A stretch of 37,473 bases of DNA, taken from the NCBI GenBank assembly GCA_902772435.1, contig CACYAX010000003.1, positions 1 through 37,473 of the forward strand, read 5' to 3'. Under the pieces are notes generated by a model. It did no database searches. It was given only the letters and a program-made list of their open reading frames with translations, and was not told the DNA's origin. The stretch is from an uncultured Coriobacteriaceae bacterium (GTDB taxonomy: Bacteria > Actinomycetota > Coriobacteriia > Coriobacteriales > Atopobiaceae). The position numbers and the translations under genes were made by a program. Shown here one piece after another: positions 9,283 to 17,795 of this stretch; position 1 is the stretch's first letter, and the number at the start of each line of letters is the position of its first letter.

Positions 9283-12093
9283 ATGGCTGATAACGATAAC
9301 AACAACGGCATGCGCAACGAGGGCGACGGCCTCGATGACCTCGTCAACCGCGCGCTGCACGACATGGAGAACGACCCCGAGCGCGAGGACGAGCTCGAGG
9401 AATACATAGACGAGGCGTACGACGAGGACGAGGAGGACGAGGAGTTCGACCCCGAAACGGGCGCGAACCTCGCCGGAGCCAACCTCGCGCACACCATCAC
9501 TGATGAGGCGGGCACCCGCCTCGACCTCAAGGACATCCATGGTGGCGCCCTCAAGCCCATCGAGATGAGCCAGGAGATGAAGGCCTCCTTCCTCGAGTAC
9601 TCGATGTCGGTCATCGTGGCCCGCGCCCTGCCTGACGTGCGAGACGGCCTCAAGCCCGTGCACAGGCGCATCCTCTACGCCATGAACGAGGCCCACATCG
9701 TGCCGAGCCGCCCGCACAAGAAGTCTGCGTGGACGGTCGGCGAAGTCATGGGCAAGTATCACCCGCATGGTGACGCCGCCATCTACGACTCCATGGTGCG
9801 TATGGCCCAGGACTTCTCGATGCGCCTGCCGCTCATCGACGGCCACGGCAACTTCGGCTCCGTCGACGGCGATCCCCCAGCAGCTATGCGTTACACCGAG
9901 AGCCGCCTGACGTACGCCGCCATGGAGATGCTGCGCGACCTCGACAAAGAGACCATCGACCTGCAGCCCAACTACGACGAGTCGCTGACCGAGCCGGCCG
10001 TTCTACCCGCCCGTTTCCCGAATCTGCTGGTAAACGGCTCATCGGGCATCGCCGTCGGCATGGCGACCAACGTACCGCCCCACAATCTGGGGGAGGTCAC
10101 CAACGCCGTCTGCATGATGATCGACAACCCTGACGTCACGACCGAGGAGCTCATGACGGTGCTTCCCGGCCCTGACTTCCCCACGGGTGGCATCATCATG
10201 GGTACCGACGGCATCAAAGAGGCCTACGAGACCGGCCGTGGTACCATCACCGTGCGCGCGAAGGTGCACGTGGAGAACATCGGCAAGGGCGGCCGCCAGC
10301 GCCTCGTGGTCACCGAGATCCCGTACCAGGTGAACAAGGGCACTCTGCAGGAGCGCATCGCACAGCAGGTCAACGAGAAGCACATCGAGGGCATCTCCGA
10401 CATGCGCGACGAGTCCAACCGCAAGGGCATGCGCATCGTCATCGACCTGAAGAACGGTGCCGTGCCACAGGTGGTGCTCAACAACCTGTACAAGCGCACG
10501 CAGCTGCAGGCCAACTTCGGCGTGATTGACCTTGCGCTGGTAGACGGTGTGCCGCGCACCCTTTCGCTCAAGGAGATGCTGCGTTACTACATCGACCACC
10601 AGATCGACGTCGTGACCCGCCGCACCCAGTATGACCTCGACAAGGCCCAGAAGGACCTGCACATCCGCGAGGGCCTGCTCATCGCCGTGGACAACATCGA
10701 CGAGATTGTGCACATCATCCGCACCTCGCGCGATGACGCCGAGTCCAAGAGGCGCATGAACGAGCGCTTTGGCCTCGACGAGATCCAGGGCGAGGCAATC
10801 CTGCAGATGCGCCTGCGCCGCCTGACCGGCCTCGCGCGTGACGAGCTCGTGGCCCAGATCGAGGATCTGCGCTCGCGCATTGCCTACTACCTCGACCTCC
10901 TCGAGCACCGCGAGAAGATCCTCGACGTCATCAAGGACGAGCTGCGCCAGATTTCGGCGCGTTTCTCCAACGCCCGCCGCACGCAGATCAGCAGCATCGC
11001 GGCACAGGACCTCGACGTGGAAGATCTCATTGCCGAGGAGGACATGGTCGTCACCTGCACGCATGCCTGCTACGTCAAGCGTCTGCCCGTCGCCACCTAT
11101 CGCTCGCAGAAGCGCGGCGGCAAGGGCATCCAGGGCCTGTCGCTCAAGGACAACGACTTCGTTGAAGACCTCTTCGTGGCCTCTACGCACGATTACGTGA
11201 TGTTCTTCACCAACAAGGGCAAGGTGTACCGCCTCAAGGTGCACGAGCTGCCCATCGGCTCGCGTCAGGCGCGCGGATCTGCGCTGGTAAACGTGCTGGC
11301 ACTCTCCGAGGGAGAGTATCCGAGGGCCGTCCTCGTCGCGCGCGAGTTCCCCGAGGACGAGTATCTCGTCTTCGCGACCAAGAACGGCATGGTCAAGAAG
11401 ACGGCCATGAGCGCCTACGACAACAGCCGTAAGGACGGCCTGATTGCCATCAACCTCAAGAAGGGCGACGAGCTCGTCAACGTGAGGCGCGTGAAGAAGG
11501 GCGAGAAGATCATTCTCTGCTCCTCTGACGGCAAGGCCATCCTGTTCGATGAGTCTGAGGTGCGTCCGACCGGCCGCGATACCTCTGGCGTGCGCGGCAT
11601 CACGCTCAAGGGCGACGCGCGCATGTTGGGTATGGAGATCAGCAACGGCAAGGGTGACCTGCTCGTTCTTACCGAGAAAGGCTTTGGCAAGCGTACGCCG
11701 GTGGCGGAGTATCCCGAGCACAAGCGTGGTGGCCAGGGCGTCTATACGATTGCCATGACCCAGCGCAAGGGCAATCTGGTTGCTTGTCGCGTCGTCGGAC
11801 CGCAGCATGAGCTGATGATCGTGTCTGAGGCGGGCGTCGTGATCCGCGTCAAGGCAACGGACATCTCCAAGCTGGGTCGCTCCACGCAGGGCGTCAAGAT
11901 CATGAACATGGCTGAAGACGACAATGTCTCTGCCGTCGCACGCATGGTGGTCCATAAGAAGAAGGCTGCCCGCGTCGATCCCATGCAGGGTGCGCTCGAC
12001 CTTGCCGGGGCAGGGGAGTCCAATGAAGACGATCCCATCGACATCGGTGGCGAAGAGCAGATGAGTGACGCGTTGCTCGACGAAGACGAGTAA
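9283..12093 (+). CDS. gyrA: DNA gyrase subunit A with long acidic N-terminal extension
   Basis: The 936-residue breakage-reunion subunit. The normal GyrA start ([33 protein letters not shown]) begins near residue 98, after about 82 extra residues rich in Asp/Glu. The catalytic tyrosine is Tyr204 in MRYTESRL, which aligns with E. coli Tyr122. The quinolone region reads [10 protein letters not shown] (160-169), with Ala165 at the position of E. coli Ser83. The C-terminal wrapping domain carries the GyrA box QKRGGKG, which separates gyrase from topoisomerase IV. The tail is acidic. The ATG at 9283 has AAAGGAC upstream; a later start would have to be internal (no good site seen). A strong terminator follows. 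Confidence 0.97.
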   Translation: MADNDNNNGMRNEGDGLDDLVNRALHDMENDPEREDELEEYIDEAYDEDEEDEEFDPETGANLAGANLAHTITDEAGTRLDLKDIHGGALKPIEMSQEMKASFLEYSMSVIVARALPDVRDGLKPVHRRILYAMNEAHIVPSRPHKKSAWTVGEVMGKYHPHGDAAIYDSMVRMAQDFSMRLPLIDGHGNFGSVDGDPPAAMRYTESRLTYAAMEMLRDLDKETIDLQPNYDESLTEPAVLPARFPNLLVNGSSGIAVGMATNVPPHNLGEVTNAVCMMIDNPDVTTEELMTVLPGPDFPTGGIIMGTDGIKEAYETGRGTITVRAKVHVENIGKGGRQRLVVTEIPYQVNKGTLQERIAQQVNEKHIEGISDMRDESNRKGMRIVIDLKNGAVPQVVLNNLYKRTQLQANFGVIDLALVDGVPRTLSLKEMLRYYIDHQIDVVTRRTQYDLDKAQKDLHIREGLLIAVDNIDEIVHIIRTSRDDAESKRRMNERFGLDEIQGEAILQMRLRRLTGLARDELVAQIEDLRSRIAYYLDLLEHREKILDVIKDELRQISARFSNARRTQISSIAAQDLDVEDLIAEEDMVVTCTHACYVKRLPVATYRSQKRGGKGIQGLSLKDNDFVEDLFVASTHDYVMFFTNKGKVYRLKVHELPIGSRQARGSALVNVLALSEGEYPRAVLVAREFPEDEYLVFATKNGMVKKTAMSAYDNSRKDGLIAINLKKGDELVNVRRVKKGEKIILCSSDGKAILFDESEVRPTGRDTSGVRGITLKGDARMLGMEISNGKGDLLVLTEKGFGKRTPVAEYPEHKRGGQGVYTIAMTQRKGNLVACRVVGPQHELMIVSEAGVVIRVKATDISKLGRSTQGVKIMNMAEDDNVSAVARMVVHKKKAARVDPMQGALDLAGAGESNEDDPIDIGGEEQMSDALLDEDE

Positions 12094-12112
12094 GTAGCAC
12101 TCGATCACGATG

Positions 12113-12150
12113 AGACGCCCTGTCACGGAATCCCGTGGCAGGGCGTCTTT
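12113..12150 (+). terminator. Terminator after gyrA
   Basis: A 16-bp stem (AGACGCCCTGTCACGG, loop AATC, matching arm with one mismatch) is followed by TTTGTATCTT, 19 bases after the gyrA stop codon. Confidence 0.85.
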
Positions 12151-12184
12151 GTATCTTGTCTGGGCGCATCGGTATTGACTGGAT

Positions 12185-12285
12185 GACTGAATCGGTGATT
12201 TGATAAGATGATTCAGTCGATTGATTCGATGCACTGAGTTTTCTCATGATTTGTTTCTTCGAATCACGCTATCCTAAGATTCAAC
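12185..12285. repeat. Cluster of GATTC/GAATC motifs, including a 9-bp inverted repeat
   Basis: GACTGAATC (12185-12193) and its exact complement GATTCAGTC (12210-12218) are separated by 16 bases. Further GATTC/GAATC copies lie at about 12223, 12261 and 12278, all upstream of the HTH gene. Two more occur just after that gene: GAATCG (12931) and the near-palindrome GTGATTGAATCAC (12941-12953). Sites clustered on both sides suggest binding by the encoded HTH protein, as operators or a centromere-like array. Confidence 0.5.
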
Positions 12286-12304
12286 CCACACGAAAGGTGA
12301 CGCG

Positions 12305-12916
12305 ATGGACGTGAAAGAGAATGGTGTGACCATCAAGCAAGTTGCCGATGAGTGTGGTGTGTCAAAGTCAACTGCCGTGCGCAAATTCAAAGAGTTGGGG
12401 CTGAGCGCATCTATCAAGGATGGTAAAGGGACGGTGTTTCTTGGTCCAGAAAGTGCCTCTCAACTGGCACATGCGCTCACAATTGGCAGGAAGTTTGAAC
12501 CTGAAGTACAGGTTGAGACATTTAATCCTCTCGAGTCACTCCCGGTGATTACCCCCACTGAGCCAGTGAGCAACGTGAACGATGAGTTGATCGCTTCATA
12601 TCGCGATCAAATCAAGACGCTTAAAGCGATGAACGATTCACTGCAGCAACAGATCGACCAGCTTACGGCGACGATAGAGTCGATGCGGAATGACCGTGAA
12701 TCAACCATCGCCATACTGAACGATCAGATTGACCGACTCGATACCCAGATTGCAACGATTCAATCGGAGAAGGAACACCTCCGCGACGAGTTGGCCATGA
12801 GCCGCGCCCTCGAGGGGTTCCACTTCCCCTGGCAGCGTGAACGAATCATGACGCGGTTCTTGCTGCCCGCAAAGACGGAAAACGCGACGGTTGAACCAAA
12901 TTACGAGATGCCCTAA
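12305..12916 (+). CDS. HTH plus coiled-coil DNA-binding protein (DUF536/Par-like)
   Basis: A 203-residue protein. Residues about 8-35 form a helix-turn-helix (VTIKQVADECGVSKSTAVRKFKELG). A variable stretch follows, then a long coiled coil (about 95-165) with regular Gln/Leu/Ile heptads (SLQQQIDQLTATIESMRND... DQIDRLDTQIATIQSEKEHL). The short C-terminal block FHFPWQRERIM recalls the Trp-containing tail of DUF536 proteins. The layout matches plasmid Par proteins such as pSK1 Par and KfrA-like proteins, which bind repeats near their own gene. Base composition is clearly lower in GC than its neighbours, which suggests transfer. The upstream sequence GAAAGG is 7 bases before the ATG. A role in segregation or local chromosome organisation is inference. 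Confidence 0.8.
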   Translation: MDVKENGVTIKQVADECGVSKSTAVRKFKELGLSASIKDGKGTVFLGPESASQLAHALTIGRKFEPEVQVETFNPLESLPVITPTEPVSNVNDELIASYRDQIKTLKAMNDSLQQQIDQLTATIESMRNDRESTIAILNDQIDRLDTQIATIQSEKEHLRDELAMSRALEGFHFPWQRERIMTRFLLPAKTENATVEPNYEMP

Positions 12917-12978
12917 TCACTTTTGGAGACGAATCGAAGCGTGATTGAATCACCGTATAGATGAAGTCAAAGGGTGAA

Positions 12979-13494
12979 TTACTCAGAAGTAGAGAAGTCT
13001 TCGGGGCTCAAAGAGCTCACGAAGTCATGGAAGCGCTCGAGGTCGCGCTCCTTCTCGTCATGTTCCACGCCGTTGAAATCAGGGGTGCTCGCGGTTTCCA
13101 GCACCTTCTCGTCAGCGAGGATGGGAACTCCGGTACGCACCGCAAGGGCGATCGCATCTGAGGGCCTGCAATCGATCTCGATGTTATAGCCATCCACGCT
13201 AAGCAGCATGAGCTTCGCATAGAAGGTCGTCCCGCGGACATCGACGATGGCCACGGACTTAACCGTCGCGCCTAGGCGCCTGATCGTCGTGGCGAGCAGG
13301 TCGTGCGTTACGGGTCGTGTCGTGCGCGTTTCACCAATACCTACGGAGATGGCCGCCGCCTCTATGCCACCGATCTTGATGGGAAGCTGGCGGGGGATAT
13401 CACCTTTGCGCACGCGCGATTTGAGCACGACGAGAGAGGCAACTGGTCCGTTGCCCACAATAATGGTCTGTATGTCCATGCGTACGAGTGCCAT
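12979..13494 (-). CDS. Bifunctional nuclease family protein (DUF151)
   Basis: A 171-residue protein with the bifunctional-nuclease (BFN/DUF151) fold: a short N-terminal strand region (VRMDIQTIIVGNGPVASLVVLK), then LPIKIGGIEAAAISVGIG, RPVTHDLLATTIRRLGATVKSVAIVDVRGTTFYAKLML and the most conserved block IDCRPSDAIALAVRTGVPILADEKVL. Members are small domains of uncertain physiological role, some reported to act as DNases/RNases. I chose the ATG at 13494 because the protein then begins where family members begin; upstream in-frame codons run into low-complexity sequence. An ATG at 13479 is also possible. It is divergent from the 13620 gene. Confidence 0.85.
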   Translation of the reverse strand: MALVRMDIQTIIVGNGPVASLVVLKSRVRKGDIPRQLPIKIGGIEAAAISVGIGETRTTRPVTHDLLATTIRRLGATVKSVAIVDVRGTTFYAKLMLLSVDGYNIEIDCRPSDAIALAVRTGVPILADEKVLETASTPDFNGVEHDEKERDLERFHDFVSSLSPEDFSTSE

Positions 13495-13619
13495 GGCGCT
13501 ATGGTAGCAGACAGCAAATAGAATGCGTACCGTGTAAGAGAAAACAGAATTGCATGCGGCCAGGCATCTAGAGGTGAAGGTGGCATAATGCTGTGATGAA
13601 CAGCATGCGAGGAGGAACC

Positions 13620-14066
13620 ATGGCACAGCGCAAACAGGGTGTGAGCCCCGAACTTGACGAACTATCGAGCACACTGGTGGGTGACGCACTCGACATGCTT
13701 GCCGAGGGTGAGGACGTCAACGTGCTGTTGGTGGTCGAGGACAACCTCCGTAACGTCGCGAGCTACGTGTTTTCCGATGATGGTGCGGAAGCCCTGCTCG
13801 AGGGGGCATATCAGCGCGTCAAGGATCTCGCGCGCAAGAAGGGCGACCGTGAGGCGGGCTTGGGAGAGCCCCAGCGCTACGCCTTGGTATATGAGGGCGC
13901 CATCGAGGACGAGGACGGGTCCTTTGTCGACGCGCTGCTGCTGGAATTTGGCGAGCGCGGGTGGCAGGCGTACTCCGCATACTCGCTCTACCAGGGGAAA
14001 GGGCTCGGTGACGAGTTCGCTTGGACCGATCCCGCACCCGCTGGCGAAATGGATTGCCTGCTCTAG
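13620..14066 (+). CDS. Conserved-type small acidic protein of unknown function
   Basis: A 148-residue protein beginning MAQRKQGVSPELDELSSTLVGDALDML, with GGAGGAACC directly before the ATG. It has no membrane segment or signal peptide. It is acidic and reads like a compact alpha/beta protein (VNVLLVVEDNLRNVASYVFSDDGAEALLEGAYQRVKDL; then RYALVYEGAIEDEDGSFVDALLLEFGERGWQAYSAYSLYQ). I do not recognise the family. Codon use and GC match the neighbouring housekeeping genes, so it is probably a real, resident gene. It is followed by tRNA genes on the opposite strand. Confidence 0.75.
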   Translation: MAQRKQGVSPELDELSSTLVGDALDMLAEGEDVNVLLVVEDNLRNVASYVFSDDGAEALLEGAYQRVKDLARKKGDREAGLGEPQRYALVYEGAIEDEDGSFVDALLLEFGERGWQAYSAYSLYQGKGLGDEFAWTDPAPAGEMDCLL

Positions 14067-14105
14067 GGGTTCTTGGATTCGAACCCACGTAACGCTGAAC
14101 CAAAA

Positions 14106-14131
14106 GAAAAGCGCCCTCGACTGAAGGCGCG
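14106..14131 (-). terminator. Terminator of the tRNA-Ile/tRNA-Ala transcript
   Basis: On the minus strand a GCGCC/GGCGC stem, extended by TC/GA past a mismatch, is followed by TTTTCTTTT, about 10 bases beyond the tRNA-Ala CCA end. Confidence 0.75.
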
Positions 14132-14139
14132 CGATAATC

Positions 14140-14215
14140 TGGTGGAGATGATGGGGTTCGAACCCACGACCTCAGGCTTGCAAAGCCCGCGCTCTCCCAG
14201 CTGAGCTACATCCCC
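14140..14215 (-). tRNA. tRNA-Ala (TGC anticodon)
   Basis: A 76-base cloverleaf with encoded CCA. It has the acceptor GGGGATG paired with CATCTCC, D-arm AGCTCAGCTGGGAGAGC, an anticodon loop containing TTTGCAA (TGC) and T-arm GTGGGTTCGAACCC. It lies 73 bases downstream of tRNA-Ile and probably shares its promoter. Confidence 0.97.
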
Positions 14216-14240
14216 GTATGCTGGACCCTGTAAGTAATAA

Positions 14241-14274
14241 CCGCCCCAGCGGCGACTCGGCTACACTGGGGCGG
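14241..14274 (-). other. Hairpin between tRNA-Ile and tRNA-Ala
   Basis: A 9-bp perfect stem (CCGCCCCAG/CTGGGGCGG) with a 16-base loop, extended by AATA/TATT pairs beyond one mismatch. It lies between two co-oriented tRNA genes, so a processing site or partial terminator is likely. On the minus strand it is followed by TTATTACTTA, a weak U-rich tail. Confidence 0.5.
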
Positions 14275-14288
14275 CTATTCGCGAAGGG

Positions 14289-14365
14289 TGGTGGGCCTGA
14301 CAAGGCTCGAACTTGTGACCTCCCGGTTATCAGCCGGACGCTCTGACCAACTGAGCTACAGGCCC
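14289..14365 (-). tRNA. tRNA-Ile (GAT anticodon)
   Basis: A 77-base cloverleaf with encoded CCA: acceptor GGGCCTG, D-arm AGCTCAGTTGGTCAGAGC, anticodon loop CTGATAA (GAT) and T-arm with GTTCGAGCC. It is the first gene of the leftward tRNA-Ile/tRNA-Ala unit. This pair is more often seen in rRNA spacers; here there is no rRNA. Confidence 0.97.
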
Positions 14366-14378
14366 AACGCAAAAACAT

Positions 14379-14407
14379 ATACTAGCCCTTTAATAATTGT
14401 GAGTCAA
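14379..14407 (-). promoter_or_regulatory. Promoter of the tRNA-Ile/tRNA-Ala unit
   Basis: On the minus strand TTGACT (14407-14402) and TAGTAT (14384-14379) are 17 bases apart. The -10 lies 13 bases before the first tRNA-Ile base. The AT-rich spacer and position fit a stable-RNA promoter. Confidence 0.75.
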
Positions 14408-14526
14408 CATCTTTTTTCATGACTTTTGTTGGTAGCGTGCTACAGTTGCTTAGTTCAAAAAGGATGAAGAATTACGACAGCCCTCAGGGGCAGTGTCACA
14501 CAAGGTCAAACTGGCAGGAGAAGCGC

Positions 14527-16365
<1,839 letters not shown>

Positions 16366-16452
16366 GGTCGCCAAAAGGCGGTATCGGTGAGGCGGCGGCG
16401 CAGCAGCGCAACGACGCGCGCACGCGTCAGCATACATACATAAGTGTGAACA

Positions 16453-16491
16453 GGATCCCATCCCTCCGAGAAGGAAGGATGGGACCCTTTT
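16453..16491 (+). terminator. Terminator after typA
   Basis: An 11-bp arm GGATCCCATCC pairs with GGATGGGACCC (one mismatch), extended by CTCC/GGAAG-type pairing, and is followed by TTTT. It is about 90 bases after the typA stop codon. Confidence 0.75.
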
Positions 16492-16504
16492 GCTAGGCTG
16501 GAAC

Positions 16505-16580
16505 GCTTGCTCCGCCCGGGACATGCCAGAGGGCATGTCCCGCCCCCAGCGGGGTTCGAATCCCTCCAACGTTGCCCGAA
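16505..16580 (+). other. tRNA-like fragment with a long hairpin
   Basis: A perfect 11-bp hairpin (CGGGACATGCC, loop AGAG, 16517-16542) is followed by a T-arm-like segment GGGGTTCGAATCCCTCC (16551-16567). The order resembles the long variable arm and T-arm of a class II tRNA. However, there is no matching acceptor stem, no credible anticodon loop and no CCA end, so it is not an intact tRNA. It may be a decayed tRNA, an integration scar or a repeat-family member. It sits between the typA terminator and the tRNA-Ser terminator. Confidence 0.4.
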
Positions 16581-16592
16581 CCCTTGCGAAAA

Positions 16593-16616
16593 GAAAACGC
16601 CCCATCGCTGAGGCGT
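16593..16616 (-). terminator. Terminator of the tRNA-Ser pair
   Basis: On the minus strand the stem ACGCCTC/GGGGCGT with loop AGCGAT is followed by TTTCTTTT, about 10 bases past the tRNA-Ser(CGA) CCA end. Confidence 0.8.
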
Positions 16617-16625
16617 CAATTATTC

Positions 16626-16715
16626 TGGCGGAGGAGGAGGGATTCGAACCCTCGTAGCCCCGAAGGGCTAAACGGTTTTCGAGACCGCCGCATTCAACCA
16701 CTCTGCCACCCCTCC
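16626..16715 (-). tRNA. tRNA-Ser (CGA anticodon)
   Basis: A 90-base class II tRNA with encoded CCA: acceptor GGAGGGG paired with CTCCTCC, anticodon loop TCTCGAAA (CGA), a long variable arm (TAGCCCTTCGGGGCTA) and T-arm GGGTTCGAATCCC. It is downstream of the second tRNA-Ser gene and likely co-transcribed with it. Confidence 0.97.
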
Positions 16716-16726
16716 GTAAGGGTGAC

Positions 16727-16746
16727 GTGGCGCCCGGAGGCGCCAC
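16727..16746 (-). other. Hairpin between the two tRNA-Ser genes
   Basis: An exact 8-bp stem GTGGCGCC/GGCGCCAC around CGGA with no U-tract. It is probably an RNA-processing structure in the shared transcript. Confidence 0.5.
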
Positions 16747-16756
16747 GGAAAGATTC

Positions 16757-16847
16757 TGGCGGAGAGTCAGGGATTTGAACCCTGGAGACGCTTTCGGCGC
16801 CTACACGATTTCCAATCGTGCTCCTTCGGCCACTCGGACAACTCTCC
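16757..16847 (-). tRNA. tRNA-Ser (GGA anticodon)
   Basis: A 91-base class II tRNA with encoded CCA: acceptor GGAGAGT, anticodon loop TTGGAAA (GGA), variable arm GGCGCCGAAAGCGTC and T-arm AGGGTTCAAATCCCT. A possible -10 (TATACT, minus strand 16870-16865) lies 17 bases upstream, with no convincing -35. Confidence 0.97.
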
Positions 16848-16970
16848 GTGAAATCGCAGAAGATAGTATACCGTAGTTTGTCAGGAAAATCACGAGACTT
16901 ATTATAAGTTTGTGTTTGTCACACAAGCTCAGGTCAATCCTTATGATTGCCATGGAAAGGGCCTCCTCCC

Positions 16971-17672
16971 ATGCTGTCAGCACTCGTAACGCAGGGTACG
17001 CAAGCAGGCATTCCCGTCGCCATACCAGTATGGATAGATCTCTCGGCAGTGGTGGTGGGTTCCCTCTCGGGCATCCTCTACGCGCAGCGCCGCAAGCTCG
17101 ACCTGATAGGCCACATCGCGCTGGCCATGCTCTGTGGCCTCGGCGGCGGGCTCATCCGCGACACAATCATGCAGGTAGGCGACGTGTACATGCTTCGCTC
17201 CAACTACGCCATCGCCGTCTCCGTGCTCGCAGCCGTCCTGGGCTTCTTCCTGCCCCACGGGCTCGAACGCCATCCCCTGCGGCTGGAATGGGTCGACATC
17301 CTCGCGGTCTCGCTCTTCGCGGTCACAGGCGCCGACAAAGCCATCGTCTACGGGCTCAACCCCTTCGCCGTCGTCTTCATGGGCACGATGACGGCGGTGG
17401 GCGGAGGCATGCTCCGCGACGTGTTCCTAGGAGACGTGCCGCGCATCTTCCAGAGGTCCACGTTCTACGCAACCTGTGCGATTGCGGGATCCTTCGCGTA
17501 CTGGCTGTGCGCGGGGGTGTTTGGCATCAACAAACTCATAGCGGCACTGGTGTGCATTGTCGTGACGGTTGGCCTGCGCCGCTGGTCCATTCACTATGGC
17601 GTGTACTCAGCTACGAGCGACGACGTTGCCGCGACCGTGCAGAAGGTCTTTCGCAAACGCGACCCCCAGTAA
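16971..17672 (+). CDS. TRIC-type/UPF0126 membrane protein
   Basis: A 233-residue integral membrane protein with the two-fold internal repeat of the UPF0126/TRIC family. GLGGGLIRDTIM in the first half and AVGGGMLRDVFLG in the second are the paired GGG-x-x-RD signatures. About seven hydrophobic helices are visible. Bacterial members have been described as TRIC-like cation channels or as small-solute (glycine-type) transporters; the substrate cannot be read from sequence. I chose the ATG at 16971, which has GGAAAGGG about 9 bases upstream; an ATG at 16947 is in frame but lacks a site. Confidence 0.85.
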   Translation: MLSALVTQGTQAGIPVAIPVWIDLSAVVVGSLSGILYAQRRKLDLIGHIALAMLCGLGGGLIRDTIMQVGDVYMLRSNYAIAVSVLAAVLGFFLPHGLERHPLRLEWVDILAVSLFAVTGADKAIVYGLNPFAVVFMGTMTAVGGGMLRDVFLGDVPRIFQRSTFYATCAIAGSFAYWLCAGVFGINKLIAALVCIVVTVGLRRWSIHYGVYSATSDDVAATVQKVFRKRDPQ

Positions 17673-17795
17673 GGTGGGCACTCTGTGACCTGTGCCTCGC
17701 ACGCATTAACAATTCGGCACATTGGGCATCTTTCAGTGTGAAGGATTATGATGAAGTGCGAAAACACTGCCAGCTCATGATGAAAGGGGTTGTGC

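Noticed and set aside
10039-12234. Long open frame antisense to gyrA (about 731 codons)
   Set aside because: Same explanation; gyrA is unmistakable on the plus strand and the antisense product has no recognisable domain.
16505-16580. tRNA-Sec, tRNA-Ser or tmRNA end
   Set aside because: There is a T-arm-like stretch and a long hairpin but no acceptor pairing, anticodon or CCA/ANCCA end.
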